From assembly GCF_023091745.1 (NCBI RefSeq), contig NC_068924.1, forward strand, positions 69,146,832 to 69,210,831: a stretch of 64,000 nucleotides of DNA. Reading direction: 5' to 3'. Position 1 is the first letter of the stretch, and every line of letters starts with the position of its first letter. The notes beneath the pieces are model-generated. The model saw only the letters and a list, made by a program, of their open reading frames with translations. It searched no databases and had not been told where the DNA came from. Shown piece after piece: positions 46,131-58,229 of the stretch. Origin of the DNA: Budorcas taxicolor (taxonomy: Eukaryota > Chordata > Mammalia > Artiodactyla > Bovidae). Both the position numbers and the translations under genes were made by a program.

Positions 46131-47466
46131 GTGTGTAGTATATGTGTAAAAAGTATTATAAACTTGTTAGTAGAGTACTATATAGCCAATTATGTGACTG
46201 TCTCATTTGTGTACCTAGGGTAACTTTATTGGACTTACAAGCAAATTGGGCTTATGAATATGTTCTTGGAATGGGACTCATTCATCCGTAGAGAACCTAC
46301 TACACTTAAAAGTGTAATGTAAATATTTACTATCTGCACTGACCTCTATTTTTTTCTCCTGTTCTCCCTCTCTAAATAGAATGAAGTTGAGGTCAGATGG
46401 GGATTACTGTCTTATACTTTTTCTCTGAATTCTTAGCCTAGAAACTAACAGGTCTGCAATATTTAATGAGTCTACCGTCTTGGGAGAGTGCCCTTGATCG
46501 CATATTGTAGAACCCCTCAAAGGTTGGCTCAGTGAAATGGAGTTTGTTTTCTTAGTGGTATTTCCTCGCCTGTGAGTCTTGCCTCTGGGGTACAGGCATA
46601 AATCTGGTGGCCTTTGGAACTAAGCGGCTGTGTGCCCAGTGTCAGTCTCGAGGTGTGTGCCATTGGTCTCTTTGGGAGCATCTTCATCCCCATTTCTTCT
46701 CATCAGCTGTTTTCATGTTGCCCTGCACTTTGCTACTAATAATCAGACTTTCTTTGGGTCACTGTTCAGTTCAACCATTTTGAAGAGCTGAAATAAAGTC
46801 TCTGAGATGCCTCTCTAGATCTTCAAAAGAGAAATGCAGCTTACTAGTCTTGAGTCAATGGAGGCCATCCTCTAATCAGCTGTGACCAGGGAGAGACAGT
46901 GTTTTATAAAATGAACATGATTTTAGTGGATCGCCCCTATAGATGACTGCTACCTACTACAGGAGAAAAATGTGGCTATAAATTGAACTGACATCCTAAA
47001 ATATTTCTGTAATCATGTACCTATACATTTTTATGATAAGTTAGAAGAAAAATTTGTATAAACACTTAGATGTAGAAGGACCCTAAATTCATTATGCATT
47101 GCCATTCTAATCCAAAATCAACTCATCAAATCAAATGACTTCTCATCAGTTAATGGAAAAGACTTAAATTCTGAGTTACAAGTGTACAAATGTATATCAG
47201 CATACAACTCTCTTTATATATATATATTATATAATTTTACATATATATGAAATAATTAGATACATAAGTAGAGCTTTGTCAATCATTCATTTTTGTATTT
47301 TTTTTCTTTTTTAAAAATTATTTAAAGAAAATACCACTTACAGGAAATTATGCAAAAAAATATTATGGATGTGGAATCATTAATTTATGCTAGCTATTAG
47401 AGGATCACTATAGAAAGTGACTTTTTGTTATGGTATTCAAAATACTGGGAGATTAAGATTGACATG
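46131..47466. other. Unique sequence, more G+C-balanced around 46470-46900, not identified
   Basis: 46470-46900 has a composition nearer to transcribed or conserved DNA than its flanks and ends with attaaataaagtc-like text (gctgaaataaagtctctgag near 46790). I found no open frame and no gene I can name. It could be an old LTR, a decayed retrocopy or ordinary unique DNA. Confidence 0.35.
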
Positions 47467-47474
47467 TATACATT

Positions 47475-47691
47475 GTGTGCATGTACGTGTTAAGTCATGT
47501 CTGACTCTTTATGACCCCATGGACTGTAACCTGCCAGGCTGCACGTCCTTGGAATTTTCCAGGCAAGAATACTGGAGTGGGTTGCCATTTCCTACTTCCA
47601 GGAATCTTCCTGACCCAGGAAGACAGTGTCTCCTGTGTCTCCTGCATAGGCAGGCGGATTCAATACCACTGAGCCACCTGGGAAGCCCATT
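47475..47691 (-). mobile_element. Bov-tA3 SINE
   Basis: Minus strand, full length: tail gtgtgcatgtacgtg at the left, head ending gagccacctgggaagccc. TATACATT at 47467-47474 and 47692-47699. Confidence 0.9.
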
Positions 47692-47711
47692 TATACATTA
47701 CTATGTATAAA

Positions 47712-47842
47712 ATAAATAACTAATGAGAACCTACTGTATTCAAAAAAGAGGGGATATATGTATATGTATAGCTGATTCATTTTGCTGTACAGCAGAAACT
47801 AGCACAACATTGTAAAGCAACTATATTCCAATAATTTTTTAA
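47712..47842 (+). mobile_element. Artiodactyl L1 3'-end fragment
   Basis: gctgattcattttgctgtac, agcagaaactagcacaacat and tgtaaagcaactatattcca are the familiar terminal bases of older artiodactyl L1. No coding sequence. Confidence 0.75.
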
Positions 47843-48539
47843 TTGGACTTGAAAATCATATAAAGTTGTTTCTAAAACAATAAGCATGATATTCTTTGTG
47901 CATCATAAACTAGCTCTATGAAATGAATGTTATAAAATGATGTAGTGGAGAGTGTGTTGGAAATAGTCGTTTTACACAGATAATTCTATACTTTTGGACA
48001 TACTGAGTTTCGAAAGGCACTTGCTAATTCTGTTTCTAGGTAACGTTTGATTCTGATGTTATATATGTGGGAAATGTATATAACATTATACAATGTTTAC
48101 TTTTGTGGGAAACAAGTTTAGCCACTGATTGAATTATTTCTGCTTTTTTTGATTAAAAAAATGCTGTTTAAAATACATCCCAAAGTGTATGTATTTTATC
48201 TTATTTTATGTCATATGTAAATTCATTACTAGACACCATGCTTAACACTCAAATGTACTGCTGAGCAGTGAATAATACAATTGTTAAGTTTAAAATTACT
48301 GTTCAGTACTTACCTAGCTAAAATATGGACACTGACATTTTTCAAGATTGCTAGTCTTCTTAGAGAATGTAAATCTCGTCTTGACAAGAAATGAGAAGTA
48401 CAAGATCTAAATTGCAAGATGTGGGTGGCTGATGGAGGCATTGTTACACAACCACCAGGCTATGGCCAGTATGGTAGGCAGCCGTTCTATTCCTATTATC
48501 CAAAGCCCTGTTTAGAACTGTTGTTGTTCAGGCCCTGTT
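47843..48539. other. Unique sequence, nothing recognised
   Basis: A+T-rich, no repeat family or exon seen. Confidence 0.5.
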
Positions 48540-49168
48540 GAGCCTTGATTTTGGAGCCCAAGAAAATAAAGACTGTCATTGTATTTTCTTGGGCTCCAAA
48601 ATCACTGAAGATGGTGACAGTAACCATTAAATTACAAGATTCTTGCTCCTTGGAAGAAAAGCTATGACACACCTAGACAGCATTTTTAAAAAGCAGACAT
48701 ATCACTTTGCTGATAAAGGTCCGTATAGTCAAAGCAACGGTTTTTCCAGTAGTCAGGTACAGCTGTGAGAGTTGGACCATAAAGAGGGCTGAGCACCAAA
48801 GAATGGATGCTTTGGAACTGTGGTGTTGGAGAAGACTCTTGAGAGTTCCTTAGAGAGCACGGAGGTAAAACCAGTTAATCCTAAAGGAAATCAACCCTGA
48901 ATATTCACTGGAAGGACTGATGTTGAAGCTGAAGGTTCAAGACTTTGGCTACCTTAGGCAAAGAACTGCTCATTGGAAAAGACCCTGATGCTGGAAAAGC
49001 TTGAGGGCAGAAGGAGAAGGGGGCAACAGAGGATGAGATGGTTGAATGGCATCATCAACTCAATGGACATGAGTCTGAGCAAACTCCAGAAGACAGTGAA
49101 GGATAGGGAGGTCTGACATTCTGCAATCCATGGGGCTGCAAAAGGTCAGACAGGAATGAGGGACTGAA
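48540..49168 (+). mobile_element. BovB 3' part with an inverted, folded 5' end
   Basis: From about 48582 the element reads forward: the end of the reverse-transcriptase region through to a shortened tail (gggactgaac). Just before it, 48547-48581 is the same BovB sequence on the opposite strand, so the 5' end folds back on itself. The copy is strongly diverged, with stops in all frames. No catalytic motif. Confidence 0.9.
48547..48603. repeat. Perfect 22-bp inverted repeat (foldback)
   Basis: Arms 48547-48568 and 48582-48603 are exact reverse complements, separated by a 13-base loop. Both arms are BovB sequence around ttttcttgggctcc. Confidence 0.95.
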
Positions 49169-49175
49169 CAAGTAG

Positions 49176-49358
49176 AGCCCTACTCTTTGCGACCCCATGG
49201 ACTGCAGCCTGCCAGTTTCCTCTGCCCATGGAACTCTCCAGGCAAGAATACTGGAGTGCATAGCCTTTCCCTTCTCCAGGGAATCTTCCCAACCTAGGGA
49301 TCAAATCTTGGTCCTTGCATTGCAGGCAGATCTTTATCATCTGAGCCTCCACGAAATC
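49176..49358 (-). mobile_element. Bov-tA SINE
   Basis: Minus strand: tail gccctactctttgcgacccc at the left directly after the BovB end, head ending cgaaatccc. The extreme tail is missing. Confidence 0.88.
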
Positions 49359-49664
49359 CCACATGCTTAGTATTAGAGGTCAGGAGTCCTGTGGCTTATA
49401 TATGGTACATGTATAAAAGAGGACTTACCTATTTATATCCTCTGTTTTATGGTTCTTAATGACTTTAGGGCTACTTTAAAACGGAATTTAAATAGTTCCA
49501 TGGTTAAATAGTATCATTAGAAAATGCTTCAAAATTCATATTATCTGGTAACTAACTGAAGGGAAACATACCCAAGATGCTGAAAGGTTGCTTCTTGAAG
49601 TGCAGGCAGCCTCCCAAAGCTGAGTAATCTAAAAAGCTGAGTCTACTCATCCAGAGTACATATC

Positions 49665-49745
49665 ATTCAAAACCACATTCACTCCACAAATATGTTTTGC
49701 TATCTACGATGTACTAGATATCATGTTAAATACTTAATTAGGAAA
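49665..49745 (+). mobile_element. L2-type fossil, short
   Basis: ccacaaatatgttttgctat, gatgtactagatatcatg and ttaaatac resemble the L2 3' signature. Confidence 0.4.
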
Positions 49746-49921
49746 GCTATTGTTGATTTCTCATCAACTTGAAATTCCTTGAGGGTATCACTGTGCTTAG
49801 AATCACCCTATATTTTAGATGGCTGCACGGTGGGAAATTACACAGGACTTTGGCTGGGAAGAAGTAAATAGACTTCATACACGTCCATTCCTGAAGAATT
49901 GATACTGTCTGGATATAAACT

Positions 49922-50183
49922 AGCAATGGCACCCCACTCCAGTACTCTTGCCTGGAAAATCCCATGGACGGAGGAGCCTGGTAGGCTGCGGTCCGTGGGG
50001 TCGCTAAGTCGGACATGACTGAGCAAATTCATTTTCACTTTTCACTTTCATGCATTGGAGAAGGAAATGGCAACCCACTCCAATATTCTTGCCTGGAGAA
50101 TCCAAGGGATGGGGGAGCCTACTGAGCTGTCGTCTATGGGGTCTCACCGAGTTGGACGTGACTGAAGCGACTTAGAAGCAGCA
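49922..50183 (+). mobile_element. BOV-A2 SINE with 11-bp target-site duplication
   Basis: Complete dimer apart from the first few bases. GGATATAAACT occurs exactly at 49911-49921 and 50184-50194. Confidence 0.95.
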
Positions 50184-50337
50184 GGATATAAACTTTGCTA
50201 CCCAAGAATGTGGGTGGCAGATGGAAGAAGCTGTGAATGGCCTATTTCTCCTTCTACAAACTTGGAAGACTGCCTCACAAGCTTTTAAACTGCTTCCAGA
50301 GATTTCAGTGGAGAAATTCACATCCTCACTAGTTCTT

Positions 50338-50403
50338 GTTCTTCAGTCACTAAAGTCGTGTCTGACACTTTGGGTCCCCATGCATTGCAGCATGCCAGGC
50401 TTC
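50338..50403 (-). mobile_element. BovB/Bov-A tail fragment
   Basis: About 65 bp of the shared BovB-type 3' end on the minus strand (cagtcactaaagtcgtgtc ... gcagcatgccaggcttc). Too short to tell BovB from a SINE. Confidence 0.7.
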
Positions 50404-50427
50404 AGAGAAAGGCCGAGGGCAGAAAGT

Positions 50428-50507
50428 TAGCAACATTCTTGCCTGCATGCATGCTAAGTTGCTTCAGTAGCAACATTCTTGTCTGGGTGTGTGCTAAGTT
50501 GCTTCAG
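50428..50507. repeat. 40-bp tandem duplication at a SINE tail
   Basis: Units 50428-50467 and 50468-50507 each run from tagcaacattcttg to gctaagttgcttcag and differ only in a few central bases. The second unit continues into the Bov-tA3 body. Confidence 0.93.
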
Positions 50508-50706
50508 TCGAGTCTGACTCTTTGCAACCCTACGGACTGTAGCCACCTAGGTTCCTCTGTCCATGGGATTTCCCAGGCAAGAATACTGGAGTGAGTTGCC
50601 AAGCCCTCCTCCAGGCAATCTTCCTGACCCAGGAATCAAACCAACATCTCTTATGTCTCCTGCACTGGTAGGCAGTTTCTTTACCACTAGAACCACCTGG
50701 GAAGCC
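50490..50706 (-). mobile_element. Bov-tA3 SINE
   Basis: Minus strand: tail gctaagttgcttcagtcgag at the left, head ending aaccacctgggaagccc at the right. A second partial tail copy precedes it (40-bp duplication). Confidence 0.92.
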
Positions 50707-52115
50707 CAATATACTCATTAGTGCATCCAATTTCCTTCATGTGCCAGAAAGGCAGAGAACAGAGACTCTTTCTTTAAAAAATTAAGGACCAAAGATATGG
50801 CCATTCCTTGGACACAACTTGCTTATTAAATGATACAAAGAGTCTTAACATCTCTCTACTTTCCTCCACTCTCATCTGTAATGCCAGCAACTAAATCCAA
50901 ATGTTTATGGCTTACACTTAGCTTTACCACTCACATCTGACTAGACTGCAGATTGGAGGAGTGATTGCACTGGACGTTTGATGTGATAAATATATAAGTG
51001 GTCAGATTCCATTTGAATGTCCATGTTTCAACTCTAAAGATATGTTTAAATGGAGCTATGAAAGGTAACTGCTGGAAAGGTTCACTTTTATGCATGACAT
51101 TAGTTTTTATTTTCCTTTTAGTGGTTACATAGTGGAGGTAAAATGCTAGAGACAATGCTGGCAGGTAGAAACTGAAAAGCGAATGTTCAACTCAATAACC
51201 CCTATATCTTTACGTTAGGGTGATGGGTAAAACCATTTGTTTTGAAAAGAAACAGTTTTGGTTTAAAAGCTATGTGCTATGTGACAGGTGTTTGGGATTA
51301 TTACTTCTGATTCTTGCAAATCCATAAAGGTGAATGTTCATTTGTATAGAGATGGAGTGAATGAGACGTGGAAACTGGTTTTATTTAAGTCTCATAATCT
51401 ATTACACATTAATTTTCAAACATATAGAAATAACACCTACAGAGTCCATATAAACTCTCAGGAAAGCATAATTTTGAAATAAATTTCAGCTTCTAGATCT
51501 TCTGTACATCTGTTCTGTGGGTTCATAGAAGGCAGATTCTGGACTAACTATGAATCTGAAATGCTAATTTGATTTGATAGTAATGAATGTATTATAAATA
51601 AGATTTATTCTTCAATATAGCATTTTCATTCATTGACCTATAACAACACATTTTTAAAGTATTTAAACTTTACATCTAAATGACAGTATTCAATCTACTG
51701 CATGTGGGTGTCCAAAGAGTATCCATGAAAACATATTTTTCCACACTTGCATTTAATGTAAGCAGAATGTTGCTTTAAAGTTTAAAGTTCTAAGTTTAAA
51801 GCAGAATGTTGAACCAGTTTTAACCAGCTAGGAAGCAGTTCTTTGCTGAAAAAACAATTCTCACTTATTTGGAAATGATGTTCCCTCAAGGAAACTAAAT
51901 AGACATCCATGACATCAACTGTCTTATAAACAGAATTGCAAAGCAGTCTTTTATTTCATGGTGATTAAAAAAATATATGCCAATTTCTTCATTAAAATAT
52001 GGAAATGTCTCCTGATTAACCAAATATCAAACCTGTGGCCATGCTATGTTGAATGGTTATGATGGAATATCTTTTCCGGCTATTTCAAGGCTCTTGTGTA
52101 TATTTACGAAATCCA
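50707..52115. other. Unique A+T-rich sequence, nothing recognised
   Basis: About 1.4 kb. Includes a small local repeat of aagtttaaag.tagcagaatgtt around 51757-51812. No exon or named repeat recognised. Confidence 0.5.
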
Positions 52116-52320
52116 AGTGAAGTCGCTCAGTCGTTTCCGACTCTTTGCAATCCCATGGACTGTAGTCTACTAGGCTTCTCTGTCCATGGGATTTTCCAGG
52201 CAAGAGTATTGGAGTAGGTTGCCATTTTCTTCTCCAGGGTATCTTCCTGACCCAGGGATCGAACCCAGGTCTCCTGCATTGTAGGCAGACGCTTTACCCT
52301 CTGAGCCACCAGGGAAGCCT
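52116..52320 (-). mobile_element. Bov-tA SINE, full length
   Basis: Minus strand: tail aagtgaagtcgctcagtcg, head gagccaccagggaagcc. Few changes from the copy at 33364, so comparatively young. Confidence 0.94.
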
Positions 52321-52711
52321 ATATGAAGCAGCGATGGCCCTATAAGGGAGGTGCAATTTTCACACTAAAATGTTTATCTGCCTTTATTTTTTTTCTCCTT
52401 CAGGAATTTTGGACTAAATGAACATGTCAAATATCTTTATTTAAGGTAATGAGCCACTATTAATAAATCAATGAAATATTCTCCTATATGAAAAGTTTTT
52501 TTTTTTTTTTTTCCCCTGGAGGGCAATTTGGCAATACTGATCAAAAACTGTAAAATATGTACCACATAACACAGTTAGGCTTATAGGAACTTATGTTAAG
52601 AAAATAATTTAGAATGCACACAAGGATTTCATTAAAAGTATGTTCACTGCAGCATTAAAGTAAATCCTCAAGAGAAGAGACAAATACATCCCAGAACATG
52701 TTTTACATACC

Positions 52712-52919
52712 CTGGAGATTCAGATGGCAAAGAATCTGCCTGTAATGCAGGAGACCTGGGTTCAACCCCTAGGTTGGGAAGATCCCCTGGAGGAGGGCCT
52801 GACAACTGATTCCAGTATTCTTGCCTGGAGAATCCCCATGGACAAAGGAGCCTGGTGGGCTAAAGTCCATGGGGTCACAAACAGTCAGACATGACTGAGA
52901 GACGAAACACACACACACA
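52712..52919 (+). mobile_element. Bov-tA SINE ending in a short (AC)n
   Basis: Head from ctggagattcagatggcaaa, complete middle and tail. The tail runs into seven AC units (52907-52919). Confidence 0.9.
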
Positions 52920-53165
52920 TAAGCATAAAGCTGTTTTGTGAAAGCAAATTTCTTATCCAGGAAAGATGCTCATGTGTATTATTGAATGTGAATAGAAAGT
53001 AAAAAAACAGTATTATGGTATGCTTCTATTTTATGTATATGAATCTATGTGTGTTCATCTGTGTGCCAGTATTTTTCTGCTAGTGTATAAACAAAAATAT
53101 GAACAATTATTTCCTCTGTTGAGTGAGTTTATGTGACTTTGTGTGTCTGTTGTTAAGCTTTTGTT

Positions 53166-53182
53166 TACACACACACACACAT
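53166..53182. repeat. (AC)n microsatellite, short
   Basis: About eight AC units. Confidence 0.88.
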
Positions 53183-53454
53183 ATTTAATACTATTAAAAG
53201 GTATTCCTTATGAAAATTAATTTAGAAAGAATAAAATCCAGAGCATATTATGATTTAAGAAAAATGAACACAGACAAAATGCATTATTTTAATCATGTTT
53301 CTTGGAAAAGAAAAACTGTACATAACTGATATAGACCATTTTTAATTCAAGCTAGTATTAGTTAAAATTCTACCTATTATTTTCCTGGCATGTTCTGCAT
53401 TCAGGTATTCCTATACTGACACTCCAGAAGCAACACTGGGTCAGAAAACCTGTT

Positions 53455-53640
53455 TAATGACTTGACACTCTCACTTTTCTATTTAACTTTAACCAAGTTA
53501 CTCAAGCTTTCTGGATGCCAACATATTTGTTTGCTGAAAGGGTAAAATAATAACATATGTTTATAGAGTTGAATAGATTAAATAAAATGAAGAGATCATT
53601 TACATAGTATCTGGCTTATAAACAGTGTATATTAAAAAGT
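53455..53640 (+). mobile_element. MIR SINE fossil
   Basis: taaccaagttactcaagctt, ctgaaagggtaaaataataa and atagattaaataaaatga follow the MIR order. Confidence 0.55.
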
Positions 53641-53821
53641 CTAATAGAGCTTAATACATGCTCTGTCCCATACTTCCTCAGTTTATGACCAGTAGGAAGT
53701 TCAAATATTTAGACTCACTCAAAGGACCACACAACAAAAAATTTTCTTATATTGTCAGATAGTCAAACAGAGCTCCCCTGAGGATTTAGATGGTAAGAAA
53801 GCCCTAATCAAGGAGGTTAAA

Positions 53822-53872
53822 TTAACACAGCATTGTAAACCAACTATACTCTAGTTAAAAAAAAATAATTAA
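53822..53872 (+). mobile_element. L1 3'-terminal scrap
   Basis: ttaacacagcattgtaaacc and aactatactctagttaaaaa match the last ~45 bases of artiodactyl L1 with a short A tail. Confidence 0.6.
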
Positions 53873-54109
53873 CATATAGGAATTTGTGTCATATAGAATA
53901 AGAAAAAGAAAATACACACAATGCTGCATATACTCTGAGCAATTAATTTGTCCTAGTAACTTAGGTTAAAAATGTAGAAGGCTGTTTCCATGGCTTTCCA
54001 TCCACTTAATGAAGTGAGACAGCTTGGCATGAAGTGGAAATATAGAATGGAATGTACAACTTAGATGAAGCTGTGAAGTGTCAGGGATTATAAGCTAAAC
54101 TCTTCTTAT

Positions 54110-54285
54110 TAAAACATACTTAATCTTCAAAGTTATTCTGAAAGTTAGGTATCTTACTCTCAATTTTTTAAACAAGGAGAAGACTCAGAAAAAAACTAAA
54201 AACATGCCTAATATCAAAAGCTATTGGAAAGAAAGAAGTCAGGATTCGAACCAAAGTCAATTCAAATCTACACCAAACCCTCTTT
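54110..54285 (-). mobile_element. MIR-type fossil
   Basis: Reversed MIR: cttaatcttcaaagttattc, aacaaggagaagactcag and caggattcgaaccaaagtc (the reversed tRNA-like head). Confidence 0.5.
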
Positions 54286-54613
54286 TTAATGTCTCAAACT
54301 GCCACAACAATAAGGAATAAAATGGGAACAAACTTCAGAGAAAATTTCAGTAGGATCCTGGAGGCTTTACTTTATTATTTAAAAAGATATTTCTCAGAGG
54401 TTAATTAGGTTAGTTATTCTCAGAGGTAAAATGAAGGATTAATACCAATGGTTTTACACAATCTTTCAGCTGAGTCCATAGAAAGTTTACCAACTTATCT
54501 CCAAAGAACATTACAGTACTGAAAGACGATATAATCTGTGATTTTCAAATTTGAAGATACTGGCTTGATTCTGAAAAGATGACCAAAGGAAAAATGTATT
54601 TTAGCCATATATT

Positions 54614-54615
<2 letters not shown>

Positions 54616-54658
<43 letters not shown>
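54616..54658. repeat. (AC)n microsatellite
   Basis: About 21 uninterrupted AC units. Likely length-polymorphic. Confidence 0.97.
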
Positions 54659-54663
<5 letters not shown>

Positions 54664-54681
54664 GTACCCATCTTCCTCCTG

Positions 54682-54899
54682 GCATGCCAGGATGCTTCAG
54701 TCGTGTTGGACTCTTCGCAACCCTATGGACTGTAGCCCTCCAGGCCTCTCTGTCCATGGGATCATCTAGGCAAGAATACTGAAGTGGGCTACCATTTACT
54801 CCTCCAGGGGATTTTTCTGACTCAGAGAGTGAACCCATGTCTCCTGTGGCTCTTGTATCATAGGCAGATTCTTTATCACTAATGCCATCTGGGAAGCCA
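54682..54899 (-). mobile_element. Bov-tA3 SINE
   Basis: Minus strand: tail gatgcttcagtcgtgttgg at the left, head ending atgccatctgggaagcc. About 25 bp separate it from the AC run, so the two are not obviously one insertion. Confidence 0.9.
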
Positions 54900-55689
54900 A
54901 TGCACCTTCTGCCTACTGGCTTGCACATCTAAGCATAAAAATCCAAGCTGCCCACTTCTTGATAATAACATCAAATCGGGCACTGAGAATTTTCAGGGAA
55001 TATACATGTGCTTTGAGTTAATACTCAGGTCACAAGCCTGCACATTATCTGACCCATTAAGAGCCATGAAATCATTTGCAAATTATATTTGGGTCAATTC
55101 ATTAATTGAATTCATAGATGCTTGCTAAATCCATTTTTTCCTTTCCAATTTCCTTAGTGCTAAAATGGTTAGATACTTTCTATTCAACATTCATAATTTC
55201 ACCTCCAGTTGCTTATAGTCTTTAAGTCCAAAGATGGAACACATTTCAACAAATATTTCCAAAACTCTTCAGTAACTTTTCAGTAACTGCTCACTTTCTG
55301 CAACTAATGAATTAATTTAATCAAATTATAAACATTCCCTCAAATCAGTATCTTATTATTACGGATTCATTAATTTTAAAAAAATTGTAAAAATGGCTAA
55401 AAAAGAAGACAGATTCACTGATTTCTGAGGGATCTGATAGTTTAGATCTTCTTTGGATTTTCATTAGAACTGTGGGCAATCTATATTCTGAATAAATCTA
55501 TTATAAATACAGGATAATAATTACAGAGATATCAGCGACCATGTATTTTTTTTTTCTTGAGTGGATGAGAGAAAATAAAGTTATATAATATTAACAAATA
55601 ATTAGATTATGGGACTGTTACAAACTTTATAATGCCTGGCTCTGATCCAGACATTTCCTGCATCCCAGAATTTTAGTATGTCCCAATTG

Positions 55690-55915
55690 GGCTTGCCAGG
55701 TGGCACTAGTGTTAACGAACCTGCCTGCCAATGCAGAAGGTGGAAGAGACATGGAGATTAGATCAATCCCTTGGTTGGGAAGATCCATGGAAGAGGGCAT
55801 GGCAACCTATTCCAGTATTCTTGCCTGGAGAATTCCCATGGACAGAGGAGCCTGGTGGGCTACAGTCCATAGGGTCGCAAAGAGTCAGACACAACTGAAG
55901 TGACTTGTCACAGCA
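55690..55915 (+). mobile_element. Bov-tA3 SINE
   Basis: Head gggcttgccaggtggcacta, the Bov-tA3 internal variant, and a full tail (cgcaaagagtcagacacaac). Confidence 0.92.
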
Positions 55916-56452
55916 TAGTTCAACACAGCACAACAAACTTAAGTGCAAATTCCTTAAACTTTCTGCCCTACTGATATTTAAGCCTTCTACCCAACCAAAA
56001 ATGAAAATATGTTAACTTGCTTTACAATTCCTGCCAATGGCTTTTTTTTGAACCCATCCACAATCCACCCACACTTCAAGACTCCTTTTTTTCCCATGTA
56101 CCTCCCCCAAGATAAGCTGTAATCCTCTTTTGACTTTTGTAACTGTGGTATGTATCATATTGTGCCTTGTATAATGTTTATGTTCTTATCTGAGCACCTA
56201 TTAGAAAGGAGGAGATTAATTTTTCAAGGAAAAATGTGGAACTTAAAAGTTGAGAATGAAACATGCTAAAATTGTTTTTAATGAAACAATAAAATTTAGC
56301 TCTAGGGGTAATTGTACCTTAGAATTAATTGTATTTGTCATCATTTCTAACACAATTTGAATTATGAGGCCTTCTGTAATCCATATATTTTAATGTAATA
56401 GAATGGATTAAAAAATCACCTTTCCTAAATTTTATGAAGACTATGTAAAATA

Positions 56453-56670
56453 GGGGCTTCCCAGGTGGCACAGGGATAAATAATTCACCTGCCAGTGCAG
56501 GAGCCATAAGAGACACAGGTTGGTCCCTGGGTCAGGAAGGTCCCCTGGAGGAGGAAATGGCAACCTACTCCAGTATTCTTGCCTGGAAAATTCCAAGACA
56601 GAGGAGCCTGGCAGGCCACAGACTACAGGGTCACAAAGAGTCGGGTGTGACTGAGCAAGTACTCGTATTA
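56453..56670 (+). mobile_element. Bov-tA3 SINE with 10-bp target-site duplication
   Basis: ATGTAAAATA flanks it exactly (56443-56452 and 56671-56680). Head ggggcttcccaggtggcac; tail ends gactgagcaagtactcg. Confidence 0.94.
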
Positions 56671-56871
56671 ATGTAAAATACAATAAAACAAAACAAAATT
56701 ACATTTAGCTGATAATCACAGAAATGTCATGATAACAGTGGGTGTTATACATCCTCAATCATACGGGAATGAACTTTGAAAAAGCTTGCAGCAGTCCCAC
56801 TGCTTCTGAATTCCAGGAAAACCATTTCCTGTGCCTGACAAAGTCAACACTTGATTCTCCAATTTTTAAAA

Positions 56872-56955
56872 TGGCCAAACCAATACAATATTGTAAAGTA
56901 ATTAACTTCCAATTAAAATAAATTTCTATTTTAAAAATAAATAAATATTTTAAAA
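56872..56955 (+). mobile_element. L1 3'-terminal fragment
   Basis: ggccaaaccaatacaatatt and gtaaagtaattaacttcc are the ruminant L1 terminus, followed by an A-rich tail. Confidence 0.72.
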
Positions 56956-56959
56956 GTAT

Positions 56960-57934
56960 ACAAAACACATAGCCTTGTGTTATTTTTTTCTGAACACAAA
57001 CATTCTTTTTCTCTGTTCCATAAAACTGAAATTCATCTGGCCATTGGCTACTCTTTGTAGCTTTCTCCACTATAATTACTTGGAAGTGACGCTATAGCTT
57101 ACAAAATTATTTTTATGTATTGTTCTTTGCTAATAAGTAGGCCCAAATAGCCTATAGACTTTGATCTAGTTCTGACATTTGAACCCTGTTCTCCAATCCT
57201 AGAGGCTATGCCTGTAATTTCAGTCATATATCCCTTGGTGCTTTTGAACCTGCAAACTGCTCTCTCGGCTCATCTGACCTGACTAAAATGAGAAAAGGCA
57301 TAAAAATCTCCCAAGAAGGTGTGTCCTAACAAGATTACAGACCCAATTCGAGCCACTGAGGGAGTTTAGATAAGGCTTAGATACACAGTTCATCCTTTGG
57401 ATTCTTTCATCCAACCCCAACCTGGGACCCTTTTGTGATTCCTTCACCTCTACTCACTTCACAGGATTGGGTCCATCACTAATCATAATATAGGATTTTG
57501 CTTTAGCTTTAAAGTTTGCTCTAGCTCAGCACAGACCATACCCTTAGCTCTATAGGGTGACAGGATAAAGGGATTCTTTGCCCTGCACACTGTAGGTATT
57601 AATTGAACCAACTATAAATAGCCATTCTAAGCAGAAAGAAAACACTCAAGGCATTACCGTGAAATATATTATTTCAAGATTTCCTTGAGTTCTTTAAGAG
57701 GGAGAAAAATCACATCTTCTGACTGGTGAATCTTTATTTCAATTAGTATAAATGTACATCAAATCCACTAGACTCTTTATTAATATTTTAAGATCTTTTA
57801 CACACTTCAGGTAACTTGAGACTATAATTTTAAAAAAGTCATCTATACAAAAAATTCAAACTTTATTTTTAAAGTTGTACCTTAAAATATACTAGATCTT
57901 AAAATTTGGGAACTATAAATCACAGCATTTCTCC
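56960..57934. other. Unique sequence, nothing recognised
   Basis: No named repeat or exon recognised. Confidence 0.5.
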
Positions 57935-57945
57935 CTTCTTTCATA

Positions 57946-58169
57946 AGTAAGTAAGGAAGTAAGTATTAGTTGCTCAGTCATGCCCGACTCTGCGACCGCA
58001 CAGACTGCAGCCCACCAGGCTTCTCTGTCCATGAGATTTTCCAGGCAAGGATACTGGAGTTGGTTGCCATTTGCTTCTCCAGGGGATCTTCCCAACCCAG
58101 GTATCAAACCAAGGTCTCCTGCACTGCAGGCAGATTCTTCACCAACTGAGCTACAAGAGAAGCCCCCCT
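57946..58169 (-). mobile_element. Bov-tA SINE with (AAGT)n-type tail
   Basis: Minus strand. The left edge is the tetranucleotide-like tail (agtaagtaaggaagtaagt), and the right edge is the head (gagctacaagagaagcccc). CTTCTTTCATA occurs exactly at 57935-57945 and 58170-58180. Confidence 0.94.
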
Positions 58170-58229
58170 CTTCTTTCATATATGTACATAAAAAACCTAA
58201 ATCATATGTATTTGTGCATATATGCCCAT

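Noticed and set aside
54616..54899. The (AC)n run at 54616-54658 as the expanded tail of the neighbouring SINE
   Set aside because: About 25 unrelated bases lie between them and I found no convincing flanking duplication enclosing both.
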